A stretch of DNA of 64,000 bases from Bacteroidota bacterium (lineage in GTDB: Bacteria > Bacteroidota > Ignavibacteria > Ignavibacteriales > Melioribacteraceae), in assembly GCA_023397505.1 (NCBI GenBank), contig JAEWUC010000002.1, positions 1 through 64,000 on the forward strand, written 5' to 3'. Position 1 is the first letter of the stretch; every line of letters starts with the position of its first letter. Positions 19,087 through 27,048 of this stretch are shown piece after piece. A program made the translations under genes and the position numbers. The notes beneath the pieces were generated by a model, which worked only from the letters and a program-made list of their open reading frames with translations, had not been told where the DNA came from and ran no database searches.

Positions 19087-19809
19087 TTATGATTTCTCAG
19101 TAGTAACAGCCGGATTTATTTTCCTATCAATTACCCCGTCCTTCATTTCAAGAACAGCATCGCCGAGTTTAATAAGTTCCGGATTATGACTTACAATTAA
19201 AAATGTGAGACCAAGTTTATTTTTTAGATCGACAAAAAGGTTATGAATAATTTCGCCGTTTTGAGAATCGAGATTGCCTGTCGGTTCATCGGCAAAAATA
19301 ATTGAAGGATTATTAGCAAGTGCACGGGCTATCGCAACTCGCTGTTGTTCGCCGCCGGAAAGTTCAGCCGGTTTATGATTGAATCTTTCTTTCAGTCCTA
19401 CCAAATCCAAAAGTTCTTTAGCGCGTACGGATGCTTTCGATAAAGAAATTCTGTTTATCATTAAAGGTATCGAAACATTTTCAACTGAGTCAAACTCGGG
19501 AAGAAGATGATGAAACTGGAAAACAAACCCGATATTTCGATTTCTAAATTGCGAAAGTTTTTCATCACTTAATTTGAATATGTCAGTGTTTTTTATTGTT
19601 ACTAAGCCGCTGTTGGGGTAATCAAGTCCGCTTAAAATATGCAGCAGCGTACTTTTGCCCGCGCCCGAAGCGCCGATTATTACTGTGATTTTGTTTGTTT
19701 CAACCTCGAGCGAAACACCTTTTAATATATCAAGTTTGGAATCTTTCCCTTTAAGAAAAGATTTTGTAACGCCGGATGCTTCTAATAATATTTTATTCAT
19801 GTCATTCAT
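19087..19809 (-). CDS. lolD: Lipoprotein-release ABC transporter ATPase (LolD type)
   Basis: 240 residues. Walker A GASGAGKST (46-54), signature LSGGEQQRVAIARAL, Walker B IIFADEPTGNLD and the H-loop SH are all present. It belongs to the LolD/MacB-like group that powers transport by paired FtsX-type permeases. With the two permease genes upstream it should extract lipoproteins from the inner membrane for delivery to the outer membrane. Its ATG overlaps the TGA of the preceding permease by eight bases, implying translational coupling. A MacB-type exporter ATPase is the alternative, but the two 4-TM permeases favour Lol. Confidence 0.88.
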   Translation of the reverse strand: MNDMNKILLEASGVTKSFLKGKDSKLDILKGVSLEVETNKITVIIGASGAGKSTLLHILSGLDYPNSGLVTIKNTDIFKLSDEKLSQFRNRNIGFVFQFHHLLPEFDSVENVSIPLMINRISLSKASVRAKELLDLVGLKERFNHKPAELSGGEQQRVAIARALANNPSIIFADEPTGNLDSQNGEIIHNLFVDLKNKLGLTFLIVSHNPELIKLGDAVLEMKDGVIDRKINPAVTTEKS

Positions 19810-21025
19810 ATTTAATTGCGTCGATAATAATTGTGTTAGCTGCTCTTTTGGCAGGGTAAAGCGATGCTAAAAATGCAAGCAGCATAGCCATTGTGCCTAT
19901 TGCTATAATGTCCGTGTATCTAATTTCTACGGGCATGGCATCGATAATATATTTTGTAGGATCGAGCGGATAAAAATTGTACTTCATTTGAAGATAGCAA
20001 ATGACAATTCCAAAAATTATTCCGGCGATAGTACCGATTATTCCAACGAGAAGACCCTCGAGCATAAAAATTCTTAAAACGGATTTTTTATTCAAACCCA
20101 TAGATCTGAAAACTCCAATATCCTGCTTCTTTTCTATTACCGTCATTGTTAACGATGCGAAAATGTTAAACGTGGCGACGGCAATAATCAGGCAAAGTAA
20201 AATGTATGCCGACCATCTTTCAATCGCCATTACGTCGTACAGTTCTTTGTGGAGATCGTACCAAGTTTCCACTTTAAACAAACCGGTATTTATTTCCTTT
20301 GCTAAATTATCTTTTAACTTATCGGACAAATGAAAATCATTAAGTAAAATTTCAAAACCGCTGAATTGATTTTTTAAGCCGAAAAGTTTTTGCGCGTCGT
20401 TAATATTGGTGAATGCGTATGAGACATCGTAATCGCGGTTGTTGGATTCAAAAATCCCGGCTATAATAAATCTTCTTGTTTGCGGCAAAGAAAAACTCGC
20501 GATTGTTTTTTCGATATTATATGCGGATGTAACTGTAATCGTGTCGCCGACTCTTGCAGATAATCGTAATGCCAAAGGCAAGCCAAGCACAATATGGTTT
20601 GAATTACCGGGCAAATCCATTTTACCGCTTATTATTTTTGAAGCAATTCCCCAGCCGGCATTTTCGCTGATGTTTTTAATTCCTTTAAGATTGATGATCT
20701 CGTAAGTCTGCCTGTTTAATAAAATTGCTTTTCCTTCAACAAAAGGAAAATGTTGTTTAATATTTTTATTGCTGTTTATAATTGTTTCAACTGAGTTTAA
20801 TGAAGCAAAACCTTTTTCATCAACTACACTTATCCTAATATGAGGATCAAAACTTACAAGTATTGATGTAACAAGCGATCCGAAGCCGTTAAAGACAGAA
20901 AGTACAACAATAAGCGCGGCTACCCCGATGGCTATTCCCGTTGTTGATAATAACGAAATTATCGTAATGAAGTTTAGTTTGTGTTTGGAACGCAAATATC
21001 TTTTGGCAATAAAATATTCCAACAT
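19802..21025 (-). CDS. Lipoprotein-release ABC permease (LolC/LolE family), second copy
   Basis: 407 residues. An N-terminal YFIAKRYLRSK cytoplasmic start and a first membrane segment (about 20-45) are followed by a large periplasmic MacB_PCD-like domain, then three membrane segments near the C terminus (FtsX domain, including RSMGLNKKSVLRIFMLEG). This four-TM layout is that of LolC/LolE. It is separated by one base from the upstream permease stop and overlaps lolD. Which permease corresponds to LolC and which to LolE cannot be decided here. Confidence 0.85.
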   Translation of the reverse strand: MLEYFIAKRYLRSKHKLNFITIISLLSTTGIAIGVAALIVVLSVFNGFGSLVTSILVSFDPHIRISVVDEKGFASLNSVETIINSNKNIKQHFPFVEGKAILLNRQTYEIINLKGIKNISENAGWGIASKIISGKMDLPGNSNHIVLGLPLALRLSARVGDTITVTSAYNIEKTIASFSLPQTRRFIIAGIFESNNRDYDVSYAFTNINDAQKLFGLKNQFSGFEILLNDFHLSDKLKDNLAKEINTGLFKVETWYDLHKELYDVMAIERWSAYILLCLIIAVATFNIFASLTMTVIEKKQDIGVFRSMGLNKKSVLRIFMLEGLLVGIIGTIAGIIFGIVICYLQMKYNFYPLDPTKYIIDAMPVEIRYTDIIAIGTMAMLLAFLASLYPAKRAANTIIIDAIKYE

Positions 21026-21026
21026 A

Positions 21027-22253
21027 TCAGTTAAACCTTATAGCCGAAATCGGTTTTATTCTTGACGCTATAAATGCCGGGATTAAAGAAGCCGCCAACG
21101 AAACTAAAAATGTAATTAATGTGACTAAAAGATAATTGTCCAGATCAACAGCCATAGGAACCTTGGAAACAAAATAAACCTTGCCGGGCAGCGAAATAAT
21201 ATCAAACCTGATTTGTAACAAACTTAAAATATACGCGAGCACATTCCCGGTTAAAATACCAATTGTTGAAATAAATAATGAATGTATTAAAAAAACTTTC
21301 ATTACAAGCTTTCTGTTTGCGCCAAGCGATCTTAAGATACCCACCGAATTAGTTCTTTCGAGAACAATTATTAGTAGAGTTCCTATAATATTGAATACTG
21401 CTACAAATATTATTAAGCCGAGTATTATTGGTATCGGCTCTTTCTGAAGATCAATCCAAGTAAAAATATTTTGATGAATTTGAAAAACAGTTCTTACATA
21501 AAAAGGATAGCGGAGATTATCCTGCATGTTCTCCGCCAATGAATTTATAGATGCGAAATCTTTAACCTTAATGTTAAAACCGGAAACGAGATTGCCCATT
21601 CCAAAAATGTTTTGTGCTTCTGAAATATTTATAAAAGCATTCATATCGTCATATTCGGACATACCGCTTTCAAAAATTGCTGCCACTTTAAACTGCTCAA
21701 TTGACGGCGGATTGTCGAAAGTAGGCATCTCATCTTTTTGAAGAGAGAAGACTGTAACAACATCATGGGTCTTCACAAATAATTTTTCGGCAAGTTTTTT
21801 ACCGAGAATTATTTTAGGAAGCGAATCGGTTTGTGCTAAATCAAAAGTTCCTTCCAAAATATAGTTTGATAATTCAATCCCGGAAGTTTTTTCAGAAACC
21901 CCGTTAATTGTAATTCCTTCTGTTCTTTTGCGGGACTTTATAATTGCAAGTTTTGAAACAAAAGGTTCGGTTTGTGAAATTTCATTCCCAAAATTTTTAT
22001 TTATATACGGAATCACTTCATCCGGAGGAGGTAAATTACGGTTACCGAAACTTGTAATTTTAATATGAGAATTCATCTTAATAATCTTTTCGGAAATCAC
22101 TTTCTCGAAGCCGTCGAGAACAGTTAAAGCGATGATGACAACGATAATTCCGAGTGAAATACCTAAAATCGTTATTAACGAAATAGTAGAAATGAATCGG
22201 GAATCCTTTCGGGATTGCAGATATTTTTTTGTTAGAAGAAAAGAAAGCGACAT
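21027..22253 (-). CDS. Lipoprotein-release ABC permease (LolC/LolE family), first copy
   Basis: 408 residues starting SLSFLLTKKYLQSRKDSRF, with the same layout as its neighbour: one N-terminal TM (about 20-45), a periplasmic domain with an SGxExS-type core, and three C-terminal TMs with the FtsX motif RSLGANRKLVMKVFLIHS. It is the first gene of the operon. Unlike lolCDE of gamma-proteobacteria, both permease genes come before the ATPase. Transcription would begin in the 120 bases between it and the divergent tRNA cluster. Confidence 0.85.
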   Translation of the reverse strand: MSLSFLLTKKYLQSRKDSRFISTISLITILGISLGIIVVIIALTVLDGFEKVISEKIIKMNSHIKITSFGNRNLPPPDEVIPYINKNFGNEISQTEPFVSKLAIIKSRKRTEGITINGVSEKTSGIELSNYILEGTFDLAQTDSLPKIILGKKLAEKLFVKTHDVVTVFSLQKDEMPTFDNPPSIEQFKVAAIFESGMSEYDDMNAFINISEAQNIFGMGNLVSGFNIKVKDFASINSLAENMQDNLRYPFYVRTVFQIHQNIFTWIDLQKEPIPIILGLIIFVAVFNIIGTLLIIVLERTNSVGILRSLGANRKLVMKVFLIHSLFISTIGILTGNVLAYILSLLQIRFDIISLPGKVYFVSKVPMAVDLDNYLLVTLITFLVSLAASLIPAFIASRIKPISAIRFN

Positions 22254-22373
22254 TTTCTGTTAAATTTTTCCTAAAAATATGAATAAATAACTACAAGCGA
22301 AAACCTATTTCCTTAATTGACATTTCTAATTCAAAAGTATATTTTTGAAGTCCGTTTTTATACATTGTAAACT

Positions 22374-22448
22374 CGGGGAGTAGCTCAGCCCGGTTAGAGC
22401 GCTTGGTTTGGGACCAAGAAGTCGCAGGTTCGAATCCTGTTTCCCCGA
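22374..22448 (+). tRNA. tRNA-Pro (anticodon TGG)
   Basis: The cloverleaf is complete: acceptor CGGGGAG with TTCCCCG, D-arm GCTC...GAGC, anticodon stem CTTGG/CCAAG with loop TTTGGGA, and T-arm GCAGG TTCGAAT CCTGT. The CCA end is not encoded. The region from 22418 onward is duplicated in decayed form downstream. Confidence 0.97.
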
Positions 22449-22528
22449 CGTGTTTATGCGAGATTGTTAGAAAAATAACAATTCAAAACCGGTATAATTG
22501 ATTTTATTGAAATTTTGGAAGTCGCAGG

Positions 22529-22556
22529 TTCTGCCGAAGGCATCCCTTTGGGAGAA
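22529..22556. repeat. 28-bp palindrome of the TTC...GAA family, copy 2
   Basis: It splits the T-loop TTCGAA of the second tRNA-Pro fragment. The core is TGCCGAAGGCATCCCTTTGG plus two bases. Comparison with the intact tRNA at 22429-22434 shows a clean 22-base insertion between TTC and GAA. Confidence 0.85.
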
Positions 22557-22653
22557 TCCTGTTTCCCCGACGTGTTTATGCGAGATTGTTAGAAAAATAA
22601 CAATTCAAAACCGGTATAATTGATTTTATTGAAAATTTATTTGAAGATGCAGA

Positions 22654-22681
22654 TTCTACCGAAGGCATCCCTTTAGGAGAA
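22654..22681. repeat. 28-bp palindrome of the TTC...GAA family, copy 3
   Basis: It splits TTC from GAA in the third, diverged tRNA-Pro fragment. The core TACCGAAGGCATCCCTTTAG plus two bases differs from copy 2 at two positions. Confidence 0.82.
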
Positions 22682-22724
22682 TGCTGTTTCCCCGGTGTAG
22701 TTATTTGAAAAATTGAAATATGAT

Positions 22725-22798
<74 letters not shown>

Positions 22799-22873
22799 CA
22801 AAACATTTTATAATTCGAATTACGAACAATTTTATTGTTATTCTGTAATTGGTATTTGAAATATTGTTAAATG

Positions 22874-22947
22874 GTGATCATAGCTCAGCTGGTTAGAGCA
22901 CCTGGTTGTGGCCCAGGAGGCCATGGGTTCAAATCCCATTGGTCACC
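22874..22947 (+). tRNA. tRNA-His (anticodon GTG)
   Basis: Acceptor GTGATCA pairs with TGGTCAC, the discriminator is C and a G is encoded just upstream (G-1), as expected for tRNA-His. The anticodon stem CCTGG/CCAGG encloses TTGTGGC. Confidence 0.96.
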
Positions 22948-23025
22948 CGAAGATTTTGTCTAGTCTCAAAGCATCATAATAAAATTTGTATCAAGCGTTA
23001 TTTGTTTATTGATTTTTTTAGTACT

Positions 23026-23097
23026 GGCCCCATCGTCTAATGGTTAGGACACCGCCCTTTCACGGCGGTAATATGGGTTCGAATCCCGTTGGGGTCA
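23026..23097 (+). tRNA. tRNA-Glu (anticodon TTC), copy 1
   Basis: Acceptor GGCCCCA pairs with TGGGGTC, the anticodon stem CCGCC/GGCGG encloses CTTTCAC, and the T-arm contains TTCGAAT. It is identical to copy 2, 107 bases downstream. Confidence 0.97.
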
Positions 23098-23132
23098 CTA
23101 CTTTTCTTTTAGCTTCATAATTTTAAATAGCT

Positions 23133-23204
23133 GGCCCCATCGTCTAATGGTTAGGACACCGCCCTTTCACGGCGGTAATATGGGTTCGAATCCCGTTGGG
23201 GTCA
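23133..23204 (+). tRNA. tRNA-Glu (anticodon TTC), copy 2
   Basis: Its sequence is identical to copy 1, including the flanking GTCACTACTTTTCTT. This indicates a recent tandem duplication within the tRNA cluster. Confidence 0.97.
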
Positions 23205-23252
23205 CTACTTTTCTTATATCACTTTTTTAAAGAAATCAAGAAAAATGCTGTA

Positions 23253-23343
23253 TGTCATTTCGACCGGAGGGAGAAATATTTTATTTAGATTTCTCAGTCG
23301 CTTCACTTCTTCTTCTAAAGGAATACCATCTCCAGAAATGACA
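23253..23343. repeat. Inverted-repeat element (TGTCATTTCGA...GAAATGACA), second copy
   Basis: The ends TGTCATTTC and GAAATGACA are complementary, with GAGAAAT/ATTTCTC inside. It has the same architecture as 10993-11108. A 28-bp palindrome interrupts the right arm at 23310-23337. Confidence 0.7.
23310..23337. repeat. 28-bp palindrome of the TTC...GAA family, diverged copy 4
   Basis: It starts TTCTTCTAAAGG and ends CCAGAA, is again exactly 28 bases and is again bounded by TTC and GAA. It separates the right arm of the host element from the expected TTCGAAATGACA. Confidence 0.6.
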
Positions 23344-23385
23344 TTTTAGAATTATTCAGAAGTTTCAAAAAGATAATTTTTTATA

Positions 23386-24216
23386 TCAGTAAGAAAAATC
23401 ATATAACGAAACAAAGCCGAATTCTTTAATAATTTTTTGTCCTTTCGTACCCAACACCCAATCAATAAAAGATTTTGTTAGACCTGCCGGGGGATTAATA
23501 GTATAAAAATGCAGGTAACGACTTAAAGGATATTTCATTGATTTTATATTTCCCTCAGTCGGGTAAATGTTATCGATTGATAATACTTTACAATCCCAGT
23601 CATAACCCAGACCGCTAAAGCCGATTGCAGTTTCGTTTTCTTCAACTTCTTCTATAATGTCTTCAACTTTTGATTTGATTAATACTTCTTTTGCAAAATC
23701 TTGGTCGTTAAGTACGCGCGTTTGAAAATGCGCTGCCGTACCGGAAACATCGTCCCTTACTATTGCCATTATAGGTTTATCAAATCCACCGACATCTTTC
23801 CAATTTTTAATTTCACCGGTAAAAATTTTGTTCAATTGATTCATATTCAAATTACTTACTTGATTTTTCTTGTTAACAAATATCCTAATTGCATCTCGAG
23901 CGATGAAAGTTGAAACGCCTACGCTTCCAAAACGTTCAGCCAAGAGTTTAGTTTCGCCCGGTTCCAAATTTCTTGAAGCAGCGCAAATTTGAATTTTATT
24001 CTCAAGTAAATCTTTTATTCCTAATTCTGTTCCACCGCCATCGGTATAAATTTCAATAACTGGATTTTCATTCGTAAATTCTTCTGCAAGTTTTTCAATT
24101 AAAGGCAGCATAGTATTCGAACCTTTAATTTTTATTGTCCCGGTTTTTACAGGTACACTACTGCATGATAAAAGATAAAATGATAAAATTATTAGTAACA
24201 TTATTTTATTCTTCAT
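23386..24216 (-). CDS. PstS-like phosphate-binding lipoprotein
   Basis: 276 residues. The signal peptide with lipobox YLLSC suggests lipidation at Cys18. The fold is the PBP-like/PstS type: KGSNTMLPLIEKLAEEF, DGGGTELGIKDLL, AASRNLEPGE, IFTGEIKNWKDVGG, VRDDVSGTAAHFQ and AIGFSGLGY. Family members bind phosphate in the periplasm for an ABC importer or act as sensors. Its ATG overlaps the TGA of the M28 peptidase (4 bases), so it is coupled to a peptidase rather than to pst transporter genes. A complete pst operon with its own pstS lies 10 kb away, so this copy may serve another binding or signalling role. No Pho-box array precedes its operon. Confidence 0.85.
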   Translation of the reverse strand: MKNKIMLLIILSFYLLSCSSVPVKTGTIKIKGSNTMLPLIEKLAEEFTNENPVIEIYTDGGGTELGIKDLLENKIQICAASRNLEPGETKLLAERFGSVGVSTFIARDAIRIFVNKKNQVSNLNMNQLNKIFTGEIKNWKDVGGFDKPIMAIVRDDVSGTAAHFQTRVLNDQDFAKEVLIKSKVEDIIEEVEENETAIGFSGLGYDWDCKVLSIDNIYPTEGNIKSMKYPLSRYLHFYTINPPAGLTKSFIDWVLGTKGQKIIKEFGFVSLYDFSY

Positions 24217-25871
24217 CGTTTATTCTCTATCGAAAACTTTCTTGCGTTGAGATAAGGTGAATTGTCAAACCATTCGGGGATCTGTTTATCATTTGCTAAT
24301 TTTTCAACTACCGCACATATTAATTCCATATGCAGTGCCGCCGCATCAAAATTTATATTCTGATTCAGATCATCAAATGGAGAATGATAAATGTTTGCCG
24401 AGTAATCAATCATTCTCTTAATCCCTTCTTCACTTGTGATATTTCGATAATCTATTCCTTCCGAAATAAGTATTGATGGAATTCCGACCTTGGCGAATGA
24501 ATGCTGATCAGATTTTGCAAAAGCATCGAGCCCGGAAAATTCGGGTGGAATGGATGTCACTTTTAAGCCCCTTTCCCGCGCAGCATTTTCTAAAAAAATC
24601 AGAAGCGAAGAATACTCAGAACCTATGCCGACTATACTTTTAAATATATCGAATGAAGCAATACCATCTATATTTATATTTGCAATTGTTTTATATAACG
24701 GCGCCAAAGGATTCAACGTGTAAAAATATGAACCGAGCAGACCTTTCTCTTCTGCAGTTGTTAATAAAAAAATAATTGATCTTTTATTGACGTAAGTTTT
24801 CTCCCAAAACATTCTCGCCGTTTCCAATAGTGCTGCTACACCGGCCGCATTATCAAATACTCCGTTATAGATTGAATCTCCGTTAATTGCCGGACCTATC
24901 CCCAAATGATCGTAGTGAGCAGATACAATAATGAACTCATCTTTTAATTTTGCATCACTTCCTTCAAGCATTCCAACAATGTTATGACTAATAAAATCTC
25001 TTTGAAAAAATTCACCTTTGAATTTTATTTGAGTTTTTAACGGAAAACTTTTTATTCCGTGCTGTTGATGCAGTGCATAAATGCTATCAATAGAAAATGC
25101 TGTCCCGTTGAAAAGTAAATCGGATTTATTTGGATTAAACAAAATATCCAAACTTGTAGAAGGTGAAGAAGCAAGCGATAAATTTTCAAAAGCAAAAGCA
25201 CGGACTTGCGATTCCCAGTATTTGTTAAAGTCGTTTCTTTGTAACGGAAGCGTTATTGTGCCTTTTGCACCTTTTGAAAGTGCAATTCTTTGCTTAGCTT
25301 CGGGCAGACTGAAAATAGTGGGCATATCACCATCGAAATATGACGGGTCGAAAGAGACCGGTTCGCCTTCGAGCATAACAACAATTTTGTTTTCAACATT
25401 TATATCCTTGTAATCATCATAATTAAATTCCGGTGCGGTTATTCCGTAGCCCGCAAAAACCATTTCAACAGGGCGGGGAAAGAAAATTGTTTCTGCGGAT
25501 TGATACAATAAAAAGTCAGAATTAATTTTTAACGTGTTTGTACTATTGCCGGAGTGAATATTTAACTCACAGCCTTGCGAAGGTTTTGAACTATGGAATG
25601 GAATATTTTGATAGTACGAATTGTTATCACCGATAGGCCGTAATTTCAGTTTATCAAATTCCAACGCGAGATATTTTGCTGCTAAATTCCCGCCCAATGT
25701 ACCGGGTGCTCTGCCTTCAAATAGATCACTGCCCAGAAAATTTAAATGTCTTTGAAATAAATCTTTGTTAATCAGTTTTATCCGGTTAACTTCATTCAAT
25801 TTTTGGGGAAATAATTCCATGCATAAAATTGCCGTAAACAAAAGAATTTTTGAAATTATTTTTATTTCCAT
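24213..25871 (-). CDS. M28-family zinc aminopeptidase, secreted
   Basis: 552 residues with an N-terminal signal peptide (about 1-23). A PA-like insert precedes the catalytic part. Zinc ligands and catalytic residues are visible: SAHYDHLGIG, NGVFDNAAGVAALLE, TTAEEKGLLGS and, later, SDQHSFAKVGIPSILI. It should remove N-terminal residues from peptides in the periplasm or outside. It is the first gene of a two-gene unit with the PstS-like lipoprotein (4-base ATGA overlap). Confidence 0.88.
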   Translation of the reverse strand: MEIKIISKILLFTAILCMELFPQKLNEVNRIKLINKDLFQRHLNFLGSDLFEGRAPGTLGGNLAAKYLALEFDKLKLRPIGDNNSYYQNIPFHSSKPSQGCELNIHSGNSTNTLKINSDFLLYQSAETIFFPRPVEMVFAGYGITAPEFNYDDYKDINVENKIVVMLEGEPVSFDPSYFDGDMPTIFSLPEAKQRIALSKGAKGTITLPLQRNDFNKYWESQVRAFAFENLSLASSPSTSLDILFNPNKSDLLFNGTAFSIDSIYALHQQHGIKSFPLKTQIKFKGEFFQRDFISHNIVGMLEGSDAKLKDEFIIVSAHYDHLGIGPAINGDSIYNGVFDNAAGVAALLETARMFWEKTYVNKRSIIFLLTTAEEKGLLGSYFYTLNPLAPLYKTIANINIDGIASFDIFKSIVGIGSEYSSLLIFLENAARERGLKVTSIPPEFSGLDAFAKSDQHSFAKVGIPSILISEGIDYRNITSEEGIKRMIDYSANIYHSPFDDLNQNINFDAAALHMELICAVVEKLANDKQIPEWFDNSPYLNARKFSIENKR

Positions 25872-26023
25872 AAAATCTTGTTAAAAGTGTTTGCTTAGAA
25901 AATTTTTATTACAATATAATATTTTTAACCAGATTGTATATGAGCATATTGTTAAGAAACTATTTTGTGACGGTTATTCAATTTGCTATTTTAAATTAAT
26001 TAATAATTCAAAAGTAGTGACAA

Positions 26024-26836
26024 ATGAAATACTTGAATCAATTAACAAATAATAACAGTGAATACAAAACGCAGACTACTGCAAGAAAAAAAGTATTCCC
26101 GTCGTTATATTTTTATTTGCTTCACACATTGAGAATAGTTTTATATTCCAACCGGCAGGCAAAGAAAAATATTTACGATGACGTACGCTGGGTTGATTCA
26201 TCGATTGATATAATCAGAAGTCTTGAAAAAACCGGTGTGAAATTTCATATAACCGGATTGGATAACTTATCGAAAATGAAAGGACCGTTTATTTTTGTTT
26301 CCAACCACATGAGTATTCTGGAAACTTTTGCTCTTCCTGGTATTATACAACCAATTACAACTGTTGTTTTTGTTATGAAGGAAGAACTGCTCCGTTTTCC
26401 ATTATTTGGACCTGTATCCGGTGCGCGCGACCCGATTGTAGTTGGCAGACAAAACCCGCGTGAGGATTTGATTACTGTACTTCAACAGGGAAGCGAGCGA
26501 ATTAAAAACGGGAAAGGTATAATTATTTTTCCGCAACGAACTAGAACTAAATATTTTGAACCGTCATCATTCAATACTTTGGGGATAAAACTTGCTAAAA
26601 AAAACAATGTGCCGGTTATTTCTATCGCTGTGCTTTCCGATGCTTGGGGAACCGGTAAACTTCTGAAAGATTTTGGAAAGATTGATCCTTTGAAAGAAGT
26701 TAAAATCAGTTTCGGCGAACCTATGATCATAACCGGCAACGGAAGCGAAGAACATCAAAAAACTATTGATTTTATTGCCGGAAAATTTATTGAATGGGGA
26801 AGAAGCGATTTAATAAAAGGTGAAAATGAAAAATGA
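26024..26836 (+). CDS. PlsC-like 1-acylglycerol-3-phosphate acyltransferase, divergent active site
   Basis: 270 residues. The acyltransferase fold is recognised from FVSNHMSILETFALPG (motif I, about 92-107), the motif II region GARDPIVVGRQN and motif III IIIFPQRTRTK (about 167-176). Canonical PlsC has NHxxxxD and FPEGTR; here the Asp is Glu100 and the motif III EG is QR. His95 is kept. It would use an acyl donor to acylate lysophosphatidate or another lipid at the inner membrane, but the altered motif makes the acceptor uncertain. It stands alone between divergent and downstream units. The ATG 26024 start is weakly supported by a nearby AAAG. Confidence 0.75.
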   Translation: MKYLNQLTNNNSEYKTQTTARKKVFPSLYFYLLHTLRIVLYSNRQAKKNIYDDVRWVDSSIDIIRSLEKTGVKFHITGLDNLSKMKGPFIFVSNHMSILETFALPGIIQPITTVVFVMKEELLRFPLFGPVSGARDPIVVGRQNPREDLITVLQQGSERIKNGKGIIIFPQRTRTKYFEPSSFNTLGIKLAKKNNVPVISIAVLSDAWGTGKLLKDFGKIDPLKEVKISFGEPMIITGNGSEEHQKTIDFIAGKFIEWGRSDLIKGENEK

Positions 26837-26957
26837 TTGAATGAAAAAAACTTAACACAATACATATTGATGCAATCATTTAATCATGCTTTCCCAATAA
26901 TTATATTTAGAGCTCTAGAATACTTTTTTGTCCGCCATAAGTAATTCCTAACTAAAC

Positions 26958-27013
26958 TTAACATTTCCTTAACATACCCTTAACCTCAAGTTAACATTCG
27001 ATCTCTAAGTTTG
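26958..27013 (+). promoter_or_regulatory. Pho-box array plus -7 element, TonB receptor operon
   Basis: Four direct repeats TTAACAT, TTAACAT, TTAACCT and TTAACAT start at 26958, 26969, 26980 and 26991, exactly 11 bases apart. Fifteen bases after the last repeat start is TAAGTTTG (27006-27013), a perfect match to the Bacteroidetes -7 consensus TAnnTTTG. An 11-base period of heptamers is the classic layout for a PhoB/PhoP-type activator. The same geometry recurs before the pst operon. Confidence 0.82.
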
Positions 27014-27048
27014 TTCATCAAATTTTAAGCAATTGGAGAGAGAAAAAA

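Larger units (their letters stand above)
22418..22696 (+). repeat. Tandem decayed copies of the tRNA-Pro 3' half plus downstream flank
   Basis: Unit 1 starts inside the tRNA gene (22418, GAAGTCGCAGG). Unit 2 starts at 22518 and repeats about 100 bases almost exactly, and unit 3 starts near 22643 and is more diverged. In units 2 and 3 the T-loop TTCGAA is split by a 22-base insert. The units lack the 5' half of the tRNA, so they cannot make a tRNA. Confidence 0.88.
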
